DNA from: a virus
Direction: 5' to 3' (one strand)
DNA length: 23,685 nucleotides
IMG/VR virus record: IMGVR_UViG_3300028086_000007
Coordinates: 1 to 23,685 of that record
The translations under genes and the position numbers were made by a program. The notes below the pieces were generated by a model. It was given only the letters and a program-made list of their open reading frames with translations. It was not told where the DNA came from and did not search any database. This document shows, in pieces, positions 8,442-14,395 of this stretch. Numbering within the stretch: position 1 is the first letter of the stretch; every line of letters begins with the position of its first letter.

Positions 8442-9089
8442 TCAAAACATCTTGCCGAAGCCGGGTTTACCAGCGCCATAAGCCATGCCTGCAAATTGCA
8501 TCGGAAGCGATGCCAGATTGCCCCAAGCCTGACCAACCCCCAAGGCTGCTCCAGCCCTTGCTGCGCCAGCCTGACCAAGCAGATCGGCAATAGCGCCAGC
8601 TGACTGCATCCCAGCAGATCCAACGCCAGCTGCTGACTGCTGACCGAGTGTGGTGAGACCTCCAAGACGTTCATACTGCTGCGTTAGGAACTGATTCAGC
8701 AATCCAGGGCGAAACTGGGCCAGTGCGCCTTGAAGGTTGCCACCGCGCAATCCACCAGTCGCAGATGCCTGCTGCAACATGGCTTCTTCGCCTTGGCGCG
8801 CCAAAGCCTGAAAGATCGGGCTTTGCTCTTGCTGGGCAACAAAAGCTGCTTGCTCTTCTGGACCACGCAATCCCAGTGCTGCCATCTGCGCTTGCAACGC
8901 AGGACCGCCAGCTGCCACATACGGCTCAAGCAGGCGGCGCATTTCCTCACGCGCTGCACGTTGCTCGGCTACACCAGCCTCAGCAGCTTGGGTTTGCGCC
9001 CTTCCTGCACTCCTAGCGGCGCTGGAGCCAATGACAGCCGAGCCAACCGAACTGACTGCGGCAATGCCAGCAGTTACTGGATCAGGCAT
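8442..9089 (-). CDS. Gly/Ala-rich internal virion protein (DNA-transfer type)
   Basis: A 215-aa protein with an N-terminal small-residue hydrophobic helix at about 5-25 (TAGIAAVSSVGSAVIGSSAA) that could insert into a membrane. A charged helix (AEQRAAREEMRRLLEPYVAAG) follows, then a block seen in many phage DNA-transfer proteins: SPIFQALARQGEEAML, ASATGGLRGGNLQGALAQF, QQYERLGGLTTLGQQSAAGV. The C-terminus is Gly/Ala-rich. By position it matches P22 gp7/gp20-like ejection genes. The ATG overlaps the previous gene by 8 bases, with AAGGAA upstream. The proposed role, forming part of the conduit that carries DNA across the envelope, rests on pattern and context. Confidence 0.72.
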   Translation of the reverse strand: MPDPVTAGIAAVSSVGSAVIGSSAARSAGRAQTQAAEAGVAEQRAAREEMRRLLEPYVAAGGPALQAQMAALGLRGPEEQAAFVAQQEQSPIFQALARQGEEAMLQQASATGGLRGGNLQGALAQFRPGLLNQFLTQQYERLGGLTTLGQQSAAGVGSAGMQSAGAIADLLGQAGAARAGAALGVGQAWGNLASLPMQFAGMAYGAGKPGFGKMF

Positions 9090-9543
9090 TAGACATTTCC
9101 TTCATGTATTCCTCAAGGCTCTCGCCATAAAGCTTCAAGACCGCATGGCCGATATCCATTGCCGCTTGCACGCCATGCTCGATTTGCACTGCGGCCAGGA
9201 CCAGATCATAATATCCAGCGCGCCAGACAAAGCTGGTGGCGCAAGCACCGCCATCGCGCTCAACGGTGTCGGAGGCTTTCCACTTGAACACCGCAACGCC
9301 CATCAGCGGGATCAGAACGTGTGCATTGCGCTGATAGAAGCCATTGGCAGGAAGGCCGACCAGAGCGTTCCAGATAGCTGCATCGAGATCATCACGATCG
9401 ATCGTGCCGCCATCTGCAATATCGTCAAACAGCTGGATGACTTCCCAAAGCGCAATAAGCCAGTCGGAGGCTTCATCCGAAAGGCCAAGTGCCTCGGTGA
9501 AATTCCGCCTGAGCCAGTATTTGGGTGAGCCGTCTTGCGTCAT
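9082..9543 (-). CDS. Conserved helical phage protein of unknown function
   Basis: A 153-aa, almost wholly helical protein. I recall similar unassigned proteins next to virion genes of other podoviruses but know no function. Conserved-looking parts are WLIALWEVIQLFDDIADG (about 28-45), DAAIWNALVGLPANGFYQRN (about 54-73) and SFVWRAGYYDLVLAAVQIEHG (about 104-124). A DDxxD element (Asp40-Asp44) sits in the first block. It starts with ATG 9543 behind AAGGGG, after a 64-base gap that holds an inverted repeat. Its end overlaps the next gene by 8 bases. No signal peptide or clear membrane segment is seen. Confidence 0.75.
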   Translation of the reverse strand: MTQDGSPKYWLRRNFTEALGLSDEASDWLIALWEVIQLFDDIADGGTIDRDDLDAAIWNALVGLPANGFYQRNAHVLIPLMGVAVFKWKASDTVERDGGACATSFVWRAGYYDLVLAAVQIEHGVQAAMDIGHAVLKLYGESLEEYMKEMSNA

Positions 9544-9561
9544 TCAAACCCCTTTAAGGTG

Positions 9562-9593
9562 AGCCACCGGCTGCTCAATGACGCTCGGTGGCT
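9562..9593. repeat. Inverted repeat in the 9544-9607 gap
   Basis: AGCCACCG at 9562-9569 is matched by its reverse complement CGGTGGCT at 9586-9593, with 16 bases between. In the transcript it would form an 8-bp stem in the gap between two minus-strand genes. No T-tract follows, so it is not a standard terminator. It may be an mRNA-processing or attenuation structure. Confidence 0.4.
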
Positions 9594-9607
9594 GCACCCT
9601 ATCATAA

Positions 9608-10009
9608 TCAATCTTCAAATTCAAACTCGCGCTCTTCCCATGCCTGGCAGGAGCGCAGATCATGGCAGATGAACTCGAACTTGTGGCAATAGCCACGGAA
9701 GCCAGCTTCAACGTCCCAAGCGTTCCAAGGGATCTTGTCCATCTTGGCTTGGGTCAGCGTGCTGTTGTCGTAATATTCGCAGTTGGAGCAGCGACGACGA
9801 CGAGCCTCAGCTTCATCGCATTGCATAGCCTTGCCAAGCGCACGCCAATATTCAGGATTAGCACCACGCTCATTGCTGGGCTTTTCAGGACCAAGCATCC
9901 AGTCATCGATGACGACCTGGGTGTTTTTCTTGTTCTCGGCGGCGGTGATGAACGGTTCGCTTTCGCTGATACCGTTAAAACCTTCGATCATGATCATGGG
10001 CTTTTTCAT
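9608..10009 (-). CDS. Six-cysteine conserved phage protein
   Basis: A 133-aa protein with cysteines at about 64, 74, 77, 108, 115 and 121: CSNC gives C-x2-C and CHKFEFIC gives C-x6-C, followed by C-x5-C. Such spacing suggests a bound metal (zinc or iron-sulfur). The region NPEYWRALGKAMQ, then CSNCEYY, then GYCHKFEFICHDLRSCQAW is one I recall from unassigned podovirus proteins coded near tail genes. The ATG overlaps the upstream stop as TAATG, so it is translated with the tail cassette. The N-terminal 50 residues look flexible. No function is known to me, and structural or enzymatic roles are both open. Confidence 0.75.
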   Translation of the reverse strand: MKKPMIMIEGFNGISESEPFITAAENKKNTQVVIDDWMLGPEKPSNERGANPEYWRALGKAMQCDEAEARRRRCSNCEYYDNSTLTQAKMDKIPWNAWDVEAGFRGYCHKFEFICHDLRSCQAWEEREFEFED

Positions 10010-10344
10010 TATGCAATCTCCCGACCGGATGCGCGGATATTGATGGCTGACGCGGTGCCAGCAATCGTTGAGATAAAGCCACCAGATGCGAGAACCTGCC
10101 CGACCAACTCGGGGAAGGTATAGGTCTCGCTTGGCTGCAACGTCTTGGTCTTGACGATCAGGTTGTCATTACCAGCAGATCCGCCACTCGTGACCAAGTT
10201 GACGCTGATAGATGCAGCGGTTGCGCTATAATTGGTCGCGGTGAACTTATCGATGATCGTCGTGACATTGGTCGCGGTATATTGCGTGGTCTGCGTGTTC
10301 TCGGCAGTCTTGGCCGCGATCAGCACCCTAGTTGAAACAGCCAT
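10009..10344 (-). CDS. Small beta-rich virion-cassette protein
   Basis: A 111-aa protein with alternating Ser/Thr/Ala/Val strands and almost no helix-forming blocks (TTIIDKFTATNYSATAASIS; TLQPSETYTFPELVGQVLAS). This suggests a small beta-sandwich. The gene has a strong start: ATG 10344 with GGAGG six bases upstream, 1 base after the previous stop. It sits between the needle candidate and the six-cysteine protein, so a structural or decoration role is plausible. I recognise only a general resemblance to small phage structural proteins and assign no function. Confidence 0.7.
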   Translation of the reverse strand: MAVSTRVLIAAKTAENTQTTQYTATNVTTIIDKFTATNYSATAASISVNLVTSGGSAGNDNLIVKTKTLQPSETYTFPELVGQVLASGGFISTIAGTASAINIRASGREIA

Positions 10345-10345
10345 G

Positions 10346-11137
10346 TTAAACCTCCAAGGAACTTACGTTATCGGTGACAGTCAAAATGACTGACGGGATG
10401 GCAGGATGAATACCCGTTGCTGGGTCTGCGTGCAATGAGACGTTGATGCTGTCTACTTCCCACATAAGTTCAAAGTAGTCGCCTGCGTTCATTTGCAGCA
10501 GGTAGTTCCACGCCGCGATCACTTCGGTGTTGTTTCCTTCGATGCGCTCGACACCGGAACTTTCCGGCACATTGGTGCCGTTCTTGCGCAGCCAAATCCA
10601 TGCGCGGTTTGCGCCGCCGCCAGTATTTATAAACTGGGCAGAAAACTGAATGTTATAAACATTCGGACTATCTACATAAATGCGAGATGTGGGAGATCCA
10701 CGTGTAACGCCAAATGACAAATCAGTCGCGTTGAACGTAATAGGATAAGCCACATTGATAGCTGCTGCCGTCTGGTCGGTCGTATCATAGAACGAGCCAT
10801 AGCGAGGCGTGCGATATTCCTTGGGCGGTGGCGTTTGCTGCAATGCAGTAATCTGATCTTGGAGATTATCGATCTGCTCTTGCGATGCTCCGCTTGGTGC
10901 CTGCTGCAGCAACTCCAGAGCCGACATCATTCCTGCGATATAGGACAAAGCCTCGTTAGCAGATGATTGAGCATTGCCAGCCAAGATAGAGGCTTGCGTC
11001 ACAGCATCAGGTGCAACCTCGGCATCGACGATCGCAAACAGGTTCTCAAATTGCCTGATCTGTTCATGATCGCTAAGAAATGCAGCCAACTGATCGCGAG
11101 TCAGCCCCAGCTTTCTGGAAATGGGAGCTTGAGCCAT
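10346..11137 (-). CDS. Probable tail needle / plug with trimeric knob
   Basis: A 263-aa protein directly after the gp10-type hub gene, where P22 encodes its tail needle gp26. The N-terminus (APISRKLGLTRDQLAAFLSD, then HEQIRQFENLF) is helical. Residues about 45-80 are Ala-rich helix. About 84-102 (SQEQIDNLQDQITALQQ) looks like a short trimeric coiled coil. Residues about 112-258 form a beta domain (YGSFYDTTDQTAAAINVAYP ... WIWLRKNGTNVPES ... GDYFELMWEV) resembling a C1q/TNF-like knob. The phage Sf6 needle knob is known to have a TNF-like fold. The coiled coil is much shorter than in P22 gp26, so a short fibre or head decoration is an alternative. The ATG is coupled to the preceding stop by TAATG. 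Confidence 0.65.
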   Translation of the reverse strand: MAQAPISRKLGLTRDQLAAFLSDHEQIRQFENLFAIVDAEVAPDAVTQASILAGNAQSSANEALSYIAGMMSALELLQQAPSGASQEQIDNLQDQITALQQTPPPKEYRTPRYGSFYDTTDQTAAAINVAYPITFNATDLSFGVTRGSPTSRIYVDSPNVYNIQFSAQFINTGGGANRAWIWLRKNGTNVPESSGVERIEGNNTEVIAAWNYLLQMNAGDYFELMWEVDSINVSLHADPATGIHPAIPSVILTVTDNVSSLEV

Positions 11138-12549
11138 TAGAACGCCAACGGCTCAATAGCCGCCTCTAGCCTGATAAACGACAGATGTGCGTCTGAGGTG
11201 CCTTGGAAGCGTTGAATGCGCCAGTTGCGCATCCAGCCTTGCTGGAACCAGACTAGGCGCTTGGCATACTGCCCTTGCTTGCCAGCGTTGATAAACTTCT
11301 GCTGGCTCCAGTTCAGACCATCAGTCGAATAGCTGGTGTTGATCGTCGGATCTTCACCATAGGCAACCGAGCCAGTCAGTGCGACAAGCTCAAGGTTTTG
11401 GAAGATTGCACCGCGTCCCTCGTTATAGACGATCGTCGTGCCAAATTCCCAGCGCACCTTTTGGCCCCAATGCGTTGAGATATTGTTATCCAGATATCCG
11501 ACTGCGCTGCTATTGGTGTCTCCGCAGAGCCACTTGTCATAGGCCCAGACAAAGTTCTGCGCACGATATTTGGCAAATCCAACGAGACTGCTGGTCAGCG
11601 TGAACCATACAGGCTGGCCCATCTCCTGCGTAGCTGCTGCGTCAAAGACCAGCGTGCGATCTGGCAGATGCACATAAAGATGCTGGTGCGCTCGATCGTT
11701 GCGTGCCTCAAGCTTCACCAAAGCAAGCTGTGCTTCGGTATAGTCAAGCAGGATCTCGTCAATCTCTTGCGTGCTGATCTTGGTCGCAGTGGCATTTGCG
11801 CCCATGTAGATGCCAGGCGATTCATTGCGGCCACTGCCCAAGAAAGCAACGGTCTCGACAAAGACGCAAGCGTTCTGCGTGCCAACCGCGCCCTTCTGGA
11901 TCTGAGCGCCATCGATGCGCTGGAAGGGAAAAAGATCGCCGCCCACGTTGTCGAACACTTCGATCGTGTTGCGGTTGATCGCATAGATCTCGTTGCGCAG
12001 TTTGACCAAGCCAACCACTGGGTCTGGATCGACTTCCGATGATCCGTATTTCAACGGGTTAACTGCCAACGGGTTATTAAGTTCTGTGACAACAAGAAAT
12101 TCGCCATCCGTGGTCATGAAATAACCATCAACCCAAACCACATCGAGGACCACGCCAAGATCTGGATCGGTGTTCTGCGTCAGCGTTGAGGTTGCTGGAT
12201 TCCAAAAGAATAGATTCTGGTTGGATGCGATTGCCAGCAGATCAAAGCTGTAATCCATCGAAACTTGCAGGCCATCATTACCCACATCGCCAAGAACCGT
12301 AACTGTGCCGTTGCTGGCGACAGTCACCAATTTAGAACCCATCACGCGATAGCAGATGCCATTCCAATTGATGCCGCCGCGATCGGTGCCAGGACCAGTG
12401 CCATTGGCAACCAAGCCATCAGCAGGACGCAGGAAGCCTTCGCTGATGCCATTGCCCTTCGGCACCGGAACCATGTTGACCGGATATGAAGTCCGAAGGT
12501 CTGGGCCAGTGTCGGTATAGATGCCATTCAGGATCGGGATCTGGGTCAT
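11137..12549 (-). CDS. P22 gp10-like tail hub / head-closure protein
   Basis: 470 aa, close to the 472 aa of P22 gp10, and in the same place downstream of a gp4-like gene. Shared landmarks are an N-terminus PILNGIYTDTGPDLRTSYPVN, then MVPVPKGN and a GFLRPADGL-type line, CYRVMGSKL, a DDVVWVDGYFM-like segment, NRNTIEVFDNVG, RIDGAQIQKGAVG, HQHLYVHLPDRTLVFDA and WAYDKWLCGDTNSSAVGYLD. Proteins of this family (Phage_stabilise) form a hexamer on the gp4 ring, close the portal vertex and carry tailspikes and needle. The head-binding domain on the tailspike at 4101-1981 fits this hub. The start is ATG 12549, one base after the previous stop. Confidence 0.88.
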   Translation of the reverse strand: MTQIPILNGIYTDTGPDLRTSYPVNMVPVPKGNGISEGFLRPADGLVANGTGPGTDRGGINWNGICYRVMGSKLVTVASNGTVTVLGDVGNDGLQVSMDYSFDLLAIASNQNLFFWNPATSTLTQNTDPDLGVVLDVVWVDGYFMTTDGEFLVVTELNNPLAVNPLKYGSSEVDPDPVVGLVKLRNEIYAINRNTIEVFDNVGGDLFPFQRIDGAQIQKGAVGTQNACVFVETVAFLGSGRNESPGIYMGANATATKISTQEIDEILLDYTEAQLALVKLEARNDRAHQHLYVHLPDRTLVFDAAATQEMGQPVWFTLTSSLVGFAKYRAQNFVWAYDKWLCGDTNSSAVGYLDNNISTHWGQKVRWEFGTTIVYNEGRGAIFQNLELVALTGSVAYGEDPTINTSYSTDGLNWSQQKFINAGKQGQYAKRLVWFQQGWMRNWRIQRFQGTSDAHLSFIRLEAAIEPLAF

Positions 12550-12550
12550 C

Positions 12551-12835
12551 TCACCACTTCACCTTGTCTGCCCAATAGGCTGCGCTCATCTTGCCCTTGG
12601 CGATATTGCGTGCGTGCCTGGCCTTGAAGCTTGCGCGCTTCTTCTTCATCGCTTCGGACTCACCAGCCTTTGGCTTGCCAGCGGTCTTTGCGCCCTGCTC
12701 ACCGAAGCGGATCGTCTTGATCTTATCGCCTTCCTTGGCAACGACGATATGCGACTTCTTCGGATGCCCAGGCGTGCGCTTTGGCTTGTTATAGCCAGTC
12801 ACGCCAGCGTTAGCGAGACGCGCATCTTTCTTCAT
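12551..12835 (-). CDS. Basic conserved phage protein (DUF6321-like)
   Basis: A 94-aa Lys-rich protein: YNKPKRTPGHPKKSHIVVAK, then IRFGEQGAKTAGK, then RASFKARHARNIAKGKMSAA and YWADKVKW at the end. I recall this pattern as a small family in phages and bacteria, which I think is DUF6321, but the number is from memory. The function is unknown. High positive charge suggests nucleic-acid contact. I choose ATG 12835, which overlaps the upstream TAA as TAATG, over the in-frame ATG 15 bases upstream. The overlap resembles its neighbours, and the protein then begins MKKDARL. It lies between a knob-like protein and the tail hub. Confidence 0.75.
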   Translation of the reverse strand: MKKDARLANAGVTGYNKPKRTPGHPKKSHIVVAKEGDKIKTIRFGEQGAKTAGKPKAGESEAMKKKRASFKARHARNIAKGKMSAAYWADKVKW

Positions 12836-13161
12836 TAGCCGACATACCAAGCAGTGCCATTGCTCCAGACAGGAACCTGATTAGAGCCGCCACCAGCTGC
12901 TGCAGTGCCAAAGGTGGAGACGGTGCAGTCAGTGATGAACGCACGCGCACCAGCATTGCCGACAGGATTGGGAAGCTGACCAAAGGTGGTCGGAGTTGTC
13001 TGAACGCTATTGCAGACCACGCCATCGAAGTTTTCTTCGATGAACTGGATGAAGGTCGTGATCGAAGCGCGGCGCGAGTCACCTTGGTTGGGAACCCAGA
13101 GAACCAGATTGTCACCGCCTGAAAGCTGCGTGATCAGCGGCAGATAGTTGATAGTCGGCAT
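12835..13161 (-). CDS. Small virion protein with fibre-knob-like C-terminus
   Basis: A 108-aa protein. Residues about 1-45 (INYLPLITQLSGGDNLVLWV, then GDSRRASITTFIQFIEENF) form a segment often found at the base of phage fibres. The C-terminal part, about 62-108 (NAGARAFITDCTVSTFGTAA, then GGGSNQVPVWSNGTAWYVG), is a motif seen at the ends of many phage structural proteins and is probably a trimeric knob. It starts with ATG 13161, with GGAG eight bases upstream. It is placed between the gp4-like and gp10-like genes, where P22 has no gene. The likely role is a small decoration or fibre, inferred from pattern. Confidence 0.7.
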   Translation of the reverse strand: MPTINYLPLITQLSGGDNLVLWVPNQGDSRRASITTFIQFIEENFDGVVCNSVQTTPTTFGQLPNPVGNAGARAFITDCTVSTFGTAAAGGGSNQVPVWSNGTAWYVG

Positions 13162-13164
13162 TGC

Positions 13165-13644
13165 TTAACTCCATTCAATAGGACCATCAGGCCCAGCATC
13201 AACAGGATCAACGGGAGGCTGGGCATAGGGATTGTCCCAGCGCCAAGGCTTATTGCCCTGGCCGATCGGCATCGTGTCAGGCAGCTGCTTCTCAAGCGGG
13301 AAGGTGGCACGCTGCATCAGAACGTTGAGAGCGTTCTTTGCGATCACCTTGGTGTCTGGAGAGACAGTCTTGCCGTATCCTGGAGCGATTCTGATGGCGA
13401 GATTGGTGATCACCGCTTCCCATGCGCTGTCAGGCGTAAAGGTCTCGGTGTCCAAATCCGCATCCTGCGGGCTGCTGGCGATGGGATAGCCCAGGCGAAT
13501 GCCAGAGGCGTTCCATTCCATCATCATGGCATCCAAGCGCCGCAGAGCCGATTCCAGCTGCTCAGGCTGGAGGTCGAACACATAATCAGCCAGCCCGATT
13601 TCCTCGAAGGCTGCAGTCACAAACTGGCGCTTGGTGTATCCCAC
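13165..13644 (-). CDS. P22 gp4-like head-tail adaptor (tail accessory factor)
   Basis: 159 aa, close to the 166 aa of P22 gp4. Shared features are an N-terminal helix FVTAAFEEIGLADYVFDLQP, then LESALRRLDAMMMEWNASGI, GYPIASSPQDADLDTETFTP, AVITNLAIRIAPGYGKTVSP, and a late PDTMPIGQGNKPW line matching the P22 RMPTGSGN line. In P22 this protein binds the filled portal first, as a ring of subunits, and starts tail assembly. The start codon is GTG at 13644. GGAGG lies seven bases upstream, overlapping the previous gene's end, which decides the start. No ATG gives a better start. Confidence 0.87.
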   Translation of the reverse strand: MGYTKRQFVTAAFEEIGLADYVFDLQPEQLESALRRLDAMMMEWNASGIRLGYPIASSPQDADLDTETFTPDSAWEAVITNLAIRIAPGYGKTVSPDTKVIAKNALNVLMQRATFPLEKQLPDTMPIGQGNKPWRWDNPYAQPPVDPVDAGPDGPIEWS

Positions 13645-13646
13645 GA

Positions 13647-13979
13647 TTAGCCCTCCAGAGCCTCAGCGATGCGTTCTGCCAGCTTCTTATCAGAAGTTCG
13701 CCCATTAAACGAGACACCAAGTTCTTTTGCCTTGGTCTCCAGTTCATCGCGGGTCGGAGCAGACACCTCATCAACAGCATCCTCGAATGCCTCAGCGGCT
13801 TCGATGATCTTGCCAGCGGTCTTGCCAGCCGCAGCTTCCTCATAAGACGGGAACCAGCCCTGCTTGAGCAGTGCGTCAAACTCTGCCTTATCGGCTGCGC
13901 CAGTGGTCTTGTAAGTGCCGCCACGCGGCTTCTTATGCGGACCAGGCGTGCGATACATGATGGTCGGGAAGTCGGTCAT
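13647..13979 (-). CDS. Small protein with HeH/LEM-like C-terminus
   Basis: A 110-aa protein. The first 45 residues (YRTPGPHKKPRGGTYKTT, then FDALLKQGWFPSYEEA) resemble a short region found in phage head-associated proteins. Residues about 50-72 are a Glu/Ala helix. The C-terminus (PTRDELETKAKELGVSFNGR, then SDKKLAERIAEALEG) fits a HeH/LEM-type helix-extended loop-helix domain, which often binds nucleic acid. The ATG overlaps the previous TGA as ATGA, so it is coupled to the Lys-rich gene. Its place between coat and adaptor genes suggests a head role. The function is not known. Confidence 0.75.
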   Translation of the reverse strand: MTDFPTIMYRTPGPHKKPRGGTYKTTGAADKAEFDALLKQGWFPSYEEAAAGKTAGKIIEAAEAFEDAVDEVSAPTRDELETKAKELGVSFNGRTSDKKLAERIAEALEG

Positions 13980-14152
13980 TTCTTTTTCGCCTTTGGCTTC
14001 TTTGCGGTCTTGGCAGCGGAAGCGAATGCAGCTGCAGTTGGAGCGCCTTTGCTGCCAACCTTACGCATCCGCTCCACCTTTTTGCCAGCGGCCTTCTGCG
14101 CCTCGATGCGCTTACGCTTCGCGTGGATGTTGGCGTAGAGACCAGGCTTCAT
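13976..14152 (-). CDS. 58-aa lysine-rich mini-protein
   Basis: A short frame of 58 codons plus stop, read as MKPGLYANIHAKRKRIEAQK, then AAGKKVERMRKVGSKGAPTA, ending AKKPKAKKK. The pattern (GLYANIHAKRKRI ... MRKxGSKGAPTA) is one I recall from small conserved podovirus proteins. The ATG at 14152 overlaps the previous stop as TGATG, and the TGA overlaps the next start as ATGA, so three genes are chained. About a third of residues are Lys or Arg. No function is known. Charge and position beside the coat gene suggest DNA contact inside the head, but this is inference. Confidence 0.72.
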   Translation of the reverse strand: MKPGLYANIHAKRKRIEAQKAAGKKVERMRKVGSKGAPTAAAFASAAKTAKKPKAKKK

Positions 14153-14334
14153 CACTTCATCTTCTTTTTGGCAGCGCGCTTCGGAGCCTTCGAAGGCTTG
14201 CCAGCCTTCATCGCAGCTTCACGAGCGACATTGAGAGCAATAGCGATCGCCTGCTTTTTGGGGCGACCAGCCTTCTCTTCCATCTTGATGTTCTTGCCGA
14301 TGCTGGAACGGCTATAACCTTTTTTCAGCGGCAT
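14152..14334 (-). CDS. 60-aa lysine-rich mini-protein (DUF6496-like)
   Basis: A 60-aa protein starting MPLKKGYSRSSIGKNIKMEE, then KAGRPKKQAIAIALNVAREA, with a histone-H1-like tail APKRAAKKKMK. The PLKKGxSxxxIxKNI ... KKQAIAIAL pattern is common in tiny phage proteins. I recall it as close to DUF6496, unverified. ATG 14334 is chosen because AAGGAG lies eight bases upstream. The longer frame from GTG 14343 would put the ribosome site right at its start. It lies behind the coat gene and the 14360-14381 hairpin and is chained to the 58-aa gene by TGATG. The role is unknown. Confidence 0.75.
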   Translation of the reverse strand: MPLKKGYSRSSIGKNIKMEEKAGRPKKQAIAIALNVAREAAMKAGKPSKAPKRAAKKKMK

Positions 14335-14359
14335 CTTGATCACTCCTTCAATGGAAGTT

Positions 14360-14381
14360 GGGGGAGACCGAAGCCTCCCCC
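14360..14381 (-). terminator. UUCG-capped hairpin behind the coat gene
   Basis: In the transcript of the minus strand, a 9-bp stem (GGGGGAGGC pairing with GUCUCCCCC, one G-U pair) is closed by a UUCG tetraloop. It lies 14 bases after the coat stop and 25 bases before the next start. It lacks a following U-tract, so full intrinsic termination is doubtful. It more likely pauses polymerase, protects the coat message from 3' exonucleases, or reduces expression of the downstream small genes. Confidence 0.6.
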
Positions 14382-14395
14382 TCCCCCTGTTAGAC

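Noticed and set aside
14241-14250. GCGATCGC and many CGATCG sites as a possible cyanobacterial HIP1 signal
   Set aside because: CGATCG is frequent throughout, but the full HIP1 octamer GCGATCGC appears only a few times (for example near 5555 and 14242). This is too sparse to argue for a cyanobacterial host.
14360-14381. Calling the coat-gene hairpin a full rho-independent terminator
   Set aside because: There is no U-run after the stem, and downstream genes have no other promoter that I can see. It is kept as a terminator-like hairpin only.
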